DNA of 5,031 bases from Terriglobales bacterium (GCA_030150795.1 JASLFF010000154.1:1-5031); one strand, 5' to 3'; counted from the stretch's first letter, positions 1 to 4,970 are shown. Numbers and translations: made by a program. Notes: generated by a model not told the origin, from the sequence alone.

Positions 1-238
1 CGCCCGAGGAGGCGAACTTACGCACCTGGTCCATGATGGGCGCGAACTTGGCGATGGCTCCGGTGCGAAGGTAATCTCCATAGGCAAAGCCGCCGGGGAC
101 AATGATAGCGTCACAGTTTTCCAGTTCGTGCGAATCATGCCAGAGCATGGTTGCCTGCTGGCCGGTGGCCGCGATGGCTGCGTTGTAACTGTCCTGATCG
201 CAATTGGAGCCGGGAAAGATGATGACGCCAAATTTCAT
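1..238 (-). CDS. purQ: Phosphoribosylformylglycinamidine synthase subunit PurQ, N-terminal part (runs off the left edge)
   Basis: PurQ is the glutaminase subunit of FGAM synthase. It releases ammonia from glutamine for the PurL subunit in the fourth step of de novo purine synthesis, in the cytoplasm. The 79 visible codons begin MKFGVIIFPGSNCDQD and include VPGGFAYGDYLRTGAIAKF (about residues 47-65), both highly characteristic of the class I glutamine amidotransferase fold of PurQ. The family is about 230 residues long, so roughly one third is present. The catalytic Cys (in a GICNGFQ-type motif) and the His/Glu residues should lie just beyond the edge and cannot be checked. The ATG at 238 gives the family's usual N-terminus. 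No clear Shine-Dalgarno sequence precedes it; instead the leader carries TTAACC-type repeat sequence ending 9 nt before the start. The gene is divergent from the AI-2E-like gene. Neither purS nor purL is visible. Confidence 0.95.
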   Translation of the reverse strand, partial: MKFGVIIFPGSNCDQDSYNAAIAATGQQATMLWHDSHELENCDAIIVPGGFAYGDYLRTGAIAKFAPIMDQVRKFASSG

Positions 239-247
239 AGTTTTATT

Positions 248-271
248 TTAACCAGAAAGGACACGAAGGAA
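248..271 (+). repeat. Left arm of 24-bp inverted repeat, TTAACC-N5-GGACACGAAGGAA
   Basis: The arm reads TTAACC, then AGAAA, then GGACACGAAGGAA. It matches the reverse complement of 381-404 at 22 of 24 positions, including 13 consecutive identical bases. Beyond the arm the sequence continues in a period-10 pattern (ACACGAAGGA followed by ACACGAGGAA at 261-280). TTAACC points outward toward purQ. Repeats of this general style (TTAACCAC followed by short G/A-rich units) are, as far as I recall, dispersed in intergenic regions of various soil and environmental bacteria. I cannot confirm copy number from one window. Confidence 0.75.
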
Positions 272-380
272 CACGAGGAATAAAACGAAACTTGAACTGT
301 GACTGGTCTTGGGTTGCTGTCCTTGGCGCATCCAATCGTAAGTAGTGCATGATCAGCTTTCACGTGGTCTATCTTTTGTA

Positions 381-404
381 TTCCTTCGTGTCCGTTGTGG
401 TTAA
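381..404 (-). repeat. Right arm of 24-bp inverted repeat, TTAACC-N5-GGACACGAAGGAA
   Basis: Read on the minus strand this is TTAACC, ACAAC, GGACACGAAGGAA, matching the arm at 248-271 with two mismatches, both inside the N5 spacer. It ends 9 nt before the ATG of the AI-2E-like gene. In transcript orientation the leaders of purQ and of the AI-2E-like gene therefore carry the same block at the same distance from the start codon. The in-frame TAA at 402-404 that closes the reading frame upstream of the AI-2E-like gene lies within this arm. Confidence 0.75.
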
Positions 405-413
405 CTGGTTTTT

Positions 414-896
414 ATGGATTGGCAAAATTGGCGCACTCACGCACGCACCACCGGCACGGCACTCAAGAATTGGTTTATCGCTCAGTGCTATGACTCTCTT
501 GCAGTAGCGGTTCTGTGGCTGGTGGGATTATGGATCATCGGCATTCCCTGGGCGCCGCTGTGGGCGATTCTGGGCGGCGTGCTCCAGTTCATCCCGAACT
601 TTGGCGTGATGATCTCTTTGATCGGCCCGGCCCTGCTGGGTGCTTTCAGCCATGACCACATGCGCTTTTTCTATGTCCTGATTCTGTTTGCGGTAATCAT
701 GGTTACCGATGGACTTTTCTTACAGCCTTACCTGATGAAGCGCACGGCGAAGGTGCCTTTCTGGGCCGCATTGGTTGCGCCGATCGTCCTGGGCATTATC
801 ATTCCGTTCTGGGGAGTGCTGCTGGCACCGCCGCTGCTGGCGGTAATCTATGCGTTTCGCAGGGAGACGCCGCAAATTCTGCCGCCTGAAAGGTGA
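414..896 (+). CDS. Short AI-2E/PerM-family membrane protein, equivalent to the C-terminal half of the family
   Basis: This is a 160-residue, very hydrophobic inner-membrane protein. The stretch GLWIIGIPWAPLWAILGG, then LQFIPNFG (57-64), then LQPYLMKRTAKVPFW (103-117) and FWGVLLAPPLLAVI (132-145), matches the conserved C-terminal half of the AI-2E transporter/PerM family (known members include YdiK, PerM and TqsA). I see about five membrane segments, near 27-43, 46-62, 64-78, 84-103 and 116-147 (the last probably a hairpin). Normal family members are about 330-370 residues, so the N-terminal membrane half is missing. An in-frame stop at 402-404 prevents upstream extension, and ATG 414 is the first start. 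No Shine-Dalgarno sequence is evident. It may be a compact family variant or the remnant of a truncated gene; the intact reading frame and conserved motifs favour a functional short form. The substrate is unknown, and the family name does not establish autoinducer transport. It converges with the gene at 912-1295. Confidence 0.78.
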   Translation: MDWQNWRTHARTTGTALKNWFIAQCYDSLAVAVLWLVGLWIIGIPWAPLWAILGGVLQFIPNFGVMISLIGPALLGAFSHDHMRFFYVLILFAVIMVTDGLFLQPYLMKRTAKVPFWAALVAPIVLGIIIPFWGVLLAPPLLAVIYAFRRETPQILPPER

Positions 897-911
897 TACG
901 GGTGAGCGGCG

Positions 912-1295
912 TTACGTTTCGTTCACCTTGCCTGATTGCCGATATCCTCTTCGGCGTTTGCGAGCCGGTGCAGGCTGCGGCAAAAGGCACTTGATCGTTA
1001 GAAATATCCAAAACAGCAGCCAGGCTAACGTGATCAAAGTGGGCCCAATATTCCATGCGGGTACGGAATGACGAGCGTCTGACACAAGTATGGCAAAGTT
1101 ACTCGCAAAATCCACCACGGCGACGACAATAAAAAATGCCACAATCAGCAACAGGCTGATCTTCTGTCCCCTGCTGAAAACCGCTTTGCCTGAAGCAATG
1201 TTCCTATAGAATCGTCCCTCGTTCAGGTTGGTGTCCGGAAACACGATGTTGCGCTGGCGGTTAATGACGTCGCGCTCCCAATCCTTCAAGCCCAT
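912..1295 (-). CDS. Small two-helix membrane protein of unknown function
   Basis: I do not recognise a named family. The 127-residue product has a polar, charged N-terminus (MGLKDWERDVINRQRNIVFPD at its start, with a DTNLNEGRFYRNI block near 21-33). Two membrane helices follow, about 47-69 and 83-104, joined by a short polar loop. The tail is basic (ARKRRR at 111-116), suggesting both ends are cytoplasmic. The single intact frame, typical membrane topology and W/R/N-rich N-terminal block argue that it is a real gene. The opposite-strand frames over this region are low-complexity and Arg/Cys-rich, as expected for shadows. Its stop is 15 nt from the convergent AI-2E-like gene. The ATG at 1295 has no Shine-Dalgarno sequence, but a TATCAT hexamer lies 9 nt upstream, so the message may be leaderless. 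Confidence 0.65.
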   Translation of the reverse strand: MGLKDWERDVINRQRNIVFPDTNLNEGRFYRNIASGKAVFSRGQKISLLLIVAFFIVVAVVDFASNFAILVSDARHSVPAWNIGPTLITLAWLLFWIFLTIKCLLPQPAPARKRRRGYRQSGKVNET

Positions 1296-1303
1296 GGCGC
1301 GAA

Positions 1304-1309
1304 ATGATA
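1304..1309 (-). promoter_or_regulatory. Possible -10 element of the small membrane protein gene
   Basis: On the minus strand the hexamer is TATCAT, one mismatch from TATAAT. Transcription would begin about 1297, only a few bases before the ATG at 1295, implying a leaderless or nearly leaderless message. No good -35 is visible at the normal spacing. It lies back to back with the yebC -10 element at 1323-1328. Confidence 0.3.
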
Positions 1310-1319
1310 CATCAGATCG

Positions 1320-1328
1320 TGCTATAAT
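1320..1328 (+). promoter_or_regulatory. Extended -10 promoter of yebC (TGC-TATAAT)
   Basis: TGCTATAAT is a perfect extended -10 motif (TGn followed by consensus TATAAT at 1323-1328). The -35 region (about 1300-1305) is poor, which is usual for extended -10 promoters. Predicted transcription start is near 1335, giving a leader of about 75 nt before the yebC ATG. Confidence 0.6.
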
Positions 1329-1349
1329 CTAGCTTGTTTTCTTGCGCTT

Positions 1350-1400
1350 ATGGCGCGTGCCGCCTCTCCTTATTGGCTGCGTAAATCTTTGACTCTCTGA
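1350..1400 (+). other. Possible 16-codon upstream reading frame in the yebC leader
   Basis: ATG 1350 opens [16 protein letters not shown] and stops with TGA at 1398-1400. The stop overlaps the GAGG ribosome binding site of yebC (1399-1402). No Shine-Dalgarno sequence precedes it, and a frame this short arises easily by chance. Its position on the presumed transcript and its stop on the yebC ribosome binding site are the only reasons to list it. Confidence 0.2.
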
Positions 1401-1402
1401 GG
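1399..1402 (+). promoter_or_regulatory. Ribosome binding site of yebC
   Basis: GAGG (within TGAGGTT) lies 8 nt before ATG 1411 and fixes that start, which also gives the family's invariant [15 protein letters not shown]-terminus. Confidence 0.7.
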
Positions 1403-1410
1403 TTATCCAC

Positions 1411-2157
1411 ATGTCCGGCCACTCAAAATGGGCCACAATCAAGCATAAAAAGGGCGCGCTGGACGCGAAGCGCGGCAAGATTTTTACCCGTCTGATCAAG
1501 GAAATCACCATGGCTGCCAAGAGCGGCGGTGGCGACGTGGAAGGCAATCCGCGCCTGCGCACTGCTGTGGCTGCCGCCAAGGCTGAGAACATGCCTGCCG
1601 ACAACATCAAGCGGGCCATCCAGCGCGGCACCGGCGAACTTGAAGGAGTGAGCTATGAAGAAATCACCTTTGAAGGCTATGGCCCCGGCGGCGTAGCGCT
1701 GTTAGTGGAAGTTACCACGGACAATCGCAACCGCACCGTGAGTGAAATCCGCCATGCCTTTACCAAGGGCGGCGGAAACATGGGTGAAGCCGGCTCGGTC
1801 TCATGGATGTTCCAGAAAAAAGGATCCATCGTGGTCTCCAAAGCCAAGACCAAAGAAGATGATTTGATGAACATTGTGCTTGAGCAGGGCGGTGACGACC
1901 TGAGCGACGACGGCGAGAATTGGGAAATTACCACTGCTCCTAACGCCTTTGAAACCGTCCTGGAGGCGGTAAAGAAATCGGGCGCCGAGGTGGTGCATTC
2001 TGAAATCGGCATGATTCCGCAGAACTATATGAAGCTGGAAGGCGCAGCCGCCAATTCGATGATCCGCCTGCTGGAAACGCTGGAAGATACGGACGACGTT
2101 CAGAACGTCTATTCCAACTTTGACGTTGACCAGAAGACGCTGGAAGAAGTTAGCTAA
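1411..2157 (+). CDS. yebC: YebC/TACO1-family protein (ribosome-associated translation factor or transcription regulator)
   Basis: The 248-residue product has the typical family length (about 240-250) and every hallmark: [14 protein letters not shown] at 1-14, then a basic helix with [12 protein letters not shown] (21-32), [17 protein letters not shown], the [16 protein letters not shown] block, [16 protein letters not shown], and [14 protein letters not shown]. The N-terminal three-helix domain and the two following alpha/beta domains are complete. The family was long annotated as a DNA-binding regulator (for example PmpR). More recent work on bacterial YebC proteins and mitochondrial TACO1 supports a role on the ribosome, relieving stalling at proline-rich stretches. 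This sequence alone cannot choose between roles. In many bacteria yebC sits next to ruvC; here it does not. It has its own extended -10 promoter and a strong terminator, so it appears to be a single-gene transcript. Confidence 0.97.
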   Translation: MSGHSKWATIKHKKGALDAKRGKIFTRLIKEITMAAKSGGGDVEGNPRLRTAVAAAKAENMPADNIKRAIQRGTGELEGVSYEEITFEGYGPGGVALLVEVTTDNRNRTVSEIRHAFTKGGGNMGEAGSVSWMFQKKGSIVVSKAKTKEDDLMNIVLEQGGDDLSDDGENWEITTAPNAFETVLEAVKKSGAEVVHSEIGMIPQNYMKLEGAAANSMIRLLETLEDTDDVQNVYSNFDVDQKTLEEVS

Positions 2158-2180
2158 GCCAAAGCCAGTCGCGAAAATTG

Positions 2181-2214
2181 AAAGGCGGTCCCAATCGGAT
2201 CGCCTTTTGCTTTT
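2181..2214. terminator. Rho-independent terminator between convergent yebC and the oxidase gene
   Basis: AAAGGCGGTCC (2181-2191) pairs with GGATCGCCTTT (2197-2207), giving an 11-bp stem with one G-U pair and a 5-nt CAATC loop. It is followed on the plus strand by TGCTTTT, and the T's pairing within the stem extend the run. It lies 24 nt after the yebC stop. On the minus strand the same stem is followed by CAATTTT, so it can also act for the oxidase gene, whose stop is at 2223-2225. A bidirectional role is plausible, with the stronger tail on the yebC side. Confidence 0.85.
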
Positions 2215-2222
2215 CCCAAACT

Positions 2223-3974
2223 TCAGTGATGATCGTGATCGCCGTGACCATCCCCGTGGCCATGTCCGGCTCCGTGATCATCGCCACCCTCGCGTCCGCC
2301 GGTTTTTCCCAGATGCACGAAGCGGGCTACTGAAGGCACTCCCTGCTCATTCAGAATAAACAGCAGGTAATATCCCGGAGGCGCCAGGTTGCCGTTGGCT
2401 GGTGCTTTTGCATGTAGCACGCCATACTCCGCCGTGAAGGTCAAACCGACCAGGCGTTGCTCCATGTCAAACGCATGCGTCACCGCGCCCGCGCGCACCA
2501 GGACAACGGACTTAATCTTCGCAGCGTCAGGGCTGTGCACCTGAAAGGGAGCGCCGTATGTAATCGATCCTGGCGACACCTGAGTAATCACGGGTCGTGT
2601 GGCTGGCGTGCCATTGCTGTTGAAGAGATACGGCGGCGAGTAAATCTCCATGTGCGGCTCATAGACTTTACGCTGCGGATTGCCGCCCAGCGCCAGCACA
2701 GTTGCATCCGGAAGAAGCAGGGTATTGGAGTGATACACACGTGCGAACGCCATGGTGCTTCCCGAACTGAAAGTGTTGCTGACGGGATTATAAAGCTGCG
2801 CCTCCAGCACACCTGTCGTGGGATCTTCGTCCACGGTTGAACCTCCTGAAGTCAGCACCTTGCCATCCGGCAGGATCGTTGCGTTCATTTGTATGCGCGG
2901 CTTCACCATTTTTGGGCCGTTCACCCACTGCGGATTCGCTGCTGAAAGGTCGATCAACTCCGTGGTATCCGTGACACTGCCGCCACCCGGGCCGCCGCCC
3001 AGGATCATGGCCACCGGTTTAAAGTTGTTGGCTGGAGTAAGCGGCAGCAACACAGAAGTGCCATAGTCGCGACTCTGGCCAAACTTGGTTGTGGCCACGG
3101 CTGTCCAGGTCTTAGTGGCCGGATCAAACATCTGCGAATCGGGGTTCGCGCCATCCTCAAACACCTTGCCATTGGGCAGCAGGTGCTCGCGGGGATAAAG
3201 CGGCGGACCGGAAAAAACTGTGCCCGCGGCAGTCCAGGCTCCGCCTTTGAAAAACTGGACGGTCGTATTGACCGCGCCGCTGGTATCGTTCAGCCCGGAA
3301 AGCACCATGGCGGAGCCGTCGCCCAGCATAGTACCCGTGGGATACCATCGCCCGCCACTCATGTTCGGCCCATTCACAAATGTTTCCGTCGCGGGATTGA
3401 ACATCGCGGTCTTGGGATAGCCAAGAAAGTTGTCGTACTTCAGCGTGCCGCCAAGGACAAACGGCCTGCCATCGGGCAAAATCACCATACCGTTGCAGAA
3501 CATGTCCCAATCGATCAGAAACGTCTTTACCGTGTCTGGTCCCGGACTCCAGACTGCCGCGTGCAATATCTTGTTGTCAGGATCGTTCCCGGAACCAGCG
3601 ATAATCAGTACCTTGCCGGTATGCATCAGCGCGACGTGCACTGGATTGATCGGCATGAGCAGAGGGAGCGTATCCCAACGGCCATTCTGGTGCGGTGAGG
3701 GCTCTGCAAATGCCCGTACGCCCACTTTTTCATGCTGCATCTCAGCCGGTTCGATGAAGGGCTTTTGCGCTTCCGTCTTCTGTCCTTGCGATTCTTTCTG
3801 CTTCGCGTCTTCGCTTTGTGCGAACACCGCAACCTGCATTGCGACGAACATTGCTAAGACTGATAAACATAACTTGGTTTGAAGCCTGCTCGCAGGCCGG
3901 TCAACCGCAGCGGCAGGGTTAACAGCATTGGCAGGGGTGTAAATGGAAGTGGCAACAAACGACAAAGTGGACAT
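2223..3974 (-). CDS. Secreted copper radical oxidase, galactose oxidase/glyoxal oxidase-like (AA5 type), with His-rich C-terminal tail
   Basis: The predicted product (583 aa) belongs to the copper radical oxidases, which oxidise an alcohol or aldehyde with O2 and release H2O2. Order: a long N-region, a hydrophobic signal segment (about 36-52) with likely cleavage at VFA-QS (52/53), a Lys/Gln/Glu-rich linker (53-85), a kelch-type beta-propeller (about 105-455), and a C-terminal DUF1929 / E-set domain (about 459-556). The propeller carries repeated DG-x-V-x-x-GG turns near 120-127, 168-176, 219-227, 269-275, 370-378 and 422-431. The family's copper and radical ligands all appear present: Cys160 (DMFCNG), Tyr211 (GGRWYPT), Tyr414-His415 (ARVYHS) and His500 (VTHAFDMEQR). 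Cys160 is the only cysteine of the mature protein. RWYPT and THxFxMxQR resemble the glyoxal oxidase branch more than galactose oxidase; the substrate is unknown. The tail DDHGAGHGHGDGHGDHDHH ends the protein. The ATG at 3974 is chosen for its strong ribosome binding site; a TTG 55 codons upstream is not supported. Confidence 0.93.
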   Translation of the reverse strand: MSTLSFVATSIYTPANAVNPAAAVDRPASRLQTKLCLSVLAMFVAMQVAVFAQSEDAKQKESQGQKTEAQKPFIEPAEMQHEKVGVRAFAEPSPHQNGRWDTLPLLMPINPVHVALMHTGKVLIIAGSGNDPDNKILHAAVWSPGPDTVKTFLIDWDMFCNGMVILPDGRPFVLGGTLKYDNFLGYPKTAMFNPATETFVNGPNMSGGRWYPTGTMLGDGSAMVLSGLNDTSGAVNTTVQFFKGGAWTAAGTVFSGPPLYPREHLLPNGKVFEDGANPDSQMFDPATKTWTAVATTKFGQSRDYGTSVLLPLTPANNFKPVAMILGGGPGGGSVTDTTELIDLSAANPQWVNGPKMVKPRIQMNATILPDGKVLTSGGSTVDEDPTTGVLEAQLYNPVSNTFSSGSTMAFARVYHSNTLLLPDATVLALGGNPQRKVYEPHMEIYSPPYLFNSNGTPATRPVITQVSPGSITYGAPFQVHSPDAAKIKSVVLVRAGAVTHAFDMEQRLVGLTFTAEYGVLHAKAPANGNLAPPGYYLLFILNEQGVPSVARFVHLGKTGGREGGDDHGAGHGHGDGHGDHDHH

Positions 3975-3981
3975 GGAAAGG

Positions 3982-3989
3982 CTCCTCTC
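3982..3989 (-). promoter_or_regulatory. Ribosome binding site that sets the oxidase start
   Basis: On the minus strand AGAGGAG lies about 7 nt before ATG 3974. This is the best Shine-Dalgarno match in the window and decides the start in favour of MSTLSFVATS over the upstream in-frame TTG at 4139. Confidence 0.75.
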
Positions 3990-4032
3990 GAGCTTGGCTT
4001 GGGGCCGGTTTGTCCTTGGTTGGGAACACGCA

Positions 4033-4061
4033 ATGGAAACATGCTGCGTTCGCCGCGTCAA
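4033..4061 (-). promoter_or_regulatory. Possible sigma70-type promoter of the oxidase gene
   Basis: On the minus strand TTGACG (4056-4061) is separated by exactly 17 bp from TTCCAT (4033-4038). The -35 is strong (5 of 6) and the -10 is weak (3 of 6). Transcription would start near 4026, leaving a leader of about 50 nt with the ribosome binding site near its end. This start would also exclude the upstream TTG as a start codon. Confidence 0.35.
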
Positions 4062-4139
4062 GTGCGATTCACCTAAAAAAGCAAGGCACCGCCAAAATGA
4101 GGCGTAAAAGCGATGCTCTCGGTGGTCTTTTGCTCCCAA

Positions 4140-4161
4140 ATCCGCGATGATCCGCGTTAAC
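4140..4161 (-). repeat. TTAACG-type short repeat with period-10 CGCGGAT units, directly after vapC
   Basis: Read on the minus strand it is GTTAACGCGGATCATCGCGGAT: TTAA followed by two CGCGGAT units 10 bp apart. It starts 1-2 nt after the vapC stop codon. The format (TTAAC plus short units of period 10) parallels the repeats at 248-280 and 381-404, although the unit sequence differs. I recall similar CGCGGATT-type strings in intergenic DNA of several phyla, but cannot confirm this here. Confidence 0.5.
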
Positions 4162-4162
4162 T

Positions 4163-4549
4163 TTACCAGAGCCGTCGGATGCTGTAAGTGTCAAACGCGG
4201 CGTCATTGCTGAGGATCGGGATGTTCTCTGCCTGGGCCTGGGCGATCAGTATACGATCAAAAGGGTCCTTGTGCGGTCCAGGAAGCAGCCCCGCGCGTAC
4301 CGCGTGGTCGGTGGAAATCGACAAGGGTTCAAAGCGCTCCCGCGCAAGATAGCCCGCAAAGTCCGCCAGCAGATCGCCGGCGTCCGGCAGCTTTCCGATC
4401 CGGAATTTCGTCGCGATCTCCCAAGCCGAAGCGGAGCTTACAAGGACAGTATTACCCGCTCGCGCAAGGTGCTTCCTGGCGGACGCGGGCAGAGCGGGGT
4501 CATCGGTCAGCCACCAGAGGAGCGCGTGCGTATCGATCAGCAGCCGCAT
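4163..4549 (-). CDS. vapC: PIN-domain ribonuclease toxin of a VapBC-type toxin-antitoxin pair
   Basis: The 128-residue product is a complete PIN-domain protein. VapC toxins are Mg2+-dependent ribonucleases that cut tRNA or rRNA and stop translation unless bound by their antitoxin. The acidic catalytic residues are visible in the expected order: Asp6 (LLIDTHALLWW), Glu44 (SAWEIATKFRIGKL), Asp95/Asp98 (HKDPFDRILIAQA) and Asp116 (ILSNDAAFD). DTHALLWW and the WEIA-K-RIGKL pattern are typical of PIN toxins paired with Phd/YefM-type antitoxins. No active-site residue looks lost, so it is probably functional. It starts at ATG 4549, 6 nt after the vapB stop, with only a weak ribosome binding site, which suggests translational coupling to vapB. 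The target RNA cannot be predicted from sequence. Confidence 0.93.
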   Translation of the reverse strand: MRLLIDTHALLWWLTDDPALPASARKHLARAGNTVLVSSASAWEIATKFRIGKLPDAGDLLADFAGYLARERFEPLSISTDHAVRAGLLPGPHKDPFDRILIAQAQAENIPILSNDAAFDTYSIRRLW

Positions 4550-4555
4550 TTGCTT

Positions 4556-4786
4556 TTATTCCCAGCGCGCGATTTCTTCGTCTGCAAGAGGCTCAAAGAA
4601 CTCAAGGCCAACGCGCAACTTGCCTCGCAACGCGCCCGGCTGACGACGGCCTTTTACATCGGCTATGGGGACCAGACGCACAACCGGCTCCGGCCCACGT
4701 GCGATCACAACCTCTTCTCCCTGGCAGGCCTGTTCTATCAGCTTCGAAAGGTTCGTCTTGGCTTCATGGATGGTAAAGGTCTTCAT
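4556..4786 (-). CDS. vapB: Phd/YefM-family antitoxin of the VapBC-type pair
   Basis: The 76-residue protein begins MKTFTIHEAKTNLSKLIEQA and continues with GEEVVIARGPEPVVRLVPI (23-41), the DNA-binding Phd/YefM fold. Its C-terminal part ends FFEPLADEEIARWE (63-76), the short acidic, aromatic segment that in this family lies in the toxin's active-site groove. It should neutralise the downstream PIN toxin and, with it, repress their shared promoter. The ATG at 4786 gives the normal family start. It lacks a Shine-Dalgarno sequence and lies 4 nt from a large palindrome, so the message may have a very short leader. The name vapB is used by partner; by fold this is a Phd/YefM antitoxin. Confidence 0.92.
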   Translation of the reverse strand: MKTFTIHEAKTNLSKLIEQACQGEEVVIARGPEPVVRLVPIADVKGRRQPGALRGKLRVGLEFFEPLADEEIARWE

Positions 4787-4790
4787 GAGT

Positions 4791-4816
4791 AATTAGCTAA
4801 TATAGATTAGCTAATT
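4791..4816. promoter_or_regulatory. Palindromic operator of the vapBC operon
   Basis: AATTAGCTAA (4791-4800) and TTAGCTAATT (4807-4816) are perfect 10-bp inverted arms around a 6-bp spacer, TATAGA. Each arm also contains the self-complementary TTAGCTAA, so the site reads as two identical palindromes 16 bp apart as well as one larger dyad. It overlaps the likely -10 and transcription start and ends 4 nt before the vapB ATG, as expected for autorepression by the antitoxin or the toxin-antitoxin complex. Confidence 0.75.
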
Positions 4817-4832
4817 TGGGAGTAGTGTGCAA
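4804..4832 (-). promoter_or_regulatory. Probable vapBC promoter overlapping the operator
   Basis: On the minus strand TTGCAC (4827-4832) is followed after 17 bp by TAATCT (4804-4809). An alternative -10, TATATT, lies at 4799-4804. Transcription would start about 4792-4797, leaving a leader of roughly 6-11 nt or none. Both -10 candidates lie inside the palindrome. Confidence 0.45.
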
Positions 4833-4887
4833 GAGGAAATTCACACGCAACACACCCATTCAAATATGTTCACTTAAGGCGGCTTCA

Positions 4888-4938
4888 GAGACATGCCCGC
4901 ACGTCATATTTGCTCGGCCCTCCCTGCCTCCATGTCTC
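4888..4938. repeat. Imperfect dyad in the vapB-mutS intergenic region
   Basis: GAGACATG (4888-4895) is the exact reverse complement of CATGTCTC (4931-4938), 35 nt apart, with an additional GCCCG / CGGGC match (4895-4899 and 4938-4942) that competes with the first pairing. It lies upstream of the predicted mutS promoter. The long loop makes it a weak hairpin; it could be a protein-binding dyad or chance. Confidence 0.25.
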
Positions 4939-4970
4939 GGGCGGTGGATTTTTTTGCCCTGCGGAAGCTC

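Larger units (their letters stand above)
239..413. other. Divergent intergenic region between purQ and the AI-2E-like gene
   Basis: This region must hold the promoters of both flanking genes, but I find no hexamer pair good enough to call. On the minus strand a TAAAAT hexamer lies within 10 nt of the purQ ATG, without a convincing -35. The outer parts are occupied by an inverted repeat pair (248-271 and 381-404). The 109-bp centre (272-380) shows no ORF and no strong hairpin. It does contain short palindromes such as CACGTG at 361-366. Confidence 0.6.

Noticed and set aside
261..280. CRISPR-like or larger tandem array
   Set aside because: Only two to three degenerate 10-bp units are present, without spacers, so it is better described as part of the short intergenic repeat.
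272..380. Promoter hexamers such as TTGAAC at 292-297 or TTGGCG at 323-328 for the AI-2E-like gene
   Set aside because: No acceptable -10 hexamer occurs at 16-18 bp from either.
799..1071. Overlapping open frames on both strands across the AI-2E-like gene end and the small membrane protein
   Set aside because: Their products are Arg/Cys/Ala-rich without motifs, and they overlap better-supported genes in other frames.
2457..3882. Several plus-strand open frames antisense to the oxidase
   Set aside because: They are shadows of the oxidase coding frame: no domain, no ribosome binding site, and compositions rich in Cys, His and Arg as expected from reverse-strand reading.
4070..4110. Possible terminator for vapBC (CGCC-N7-GGCG followed downstream by a T-run on the minus strand)
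   Set aside because: The stem is only 4 bp, and the T-run is separated from it by about 9 nt, so it does not fit an intrinsic terminator.
3975..4139. 55-codon upstream extension of the oxidase starting at TTG 4139
   Set aside because: The start is TTG with no ribosome binding site and lies beside the repeat at 4140-4161. The added residues look random, would push the signal segment even further in, and would place the start upstream of the likely promoter. ATG 3974 has a strong AGAGGAG site.
4271..4792. 173-codon plus-strand frame antisense to vapBC
   Set aside because: It lies across both well-identified toxin-antitoxin genes on the other strand, has an Arg/Gln-rich unstructured product and no motif.
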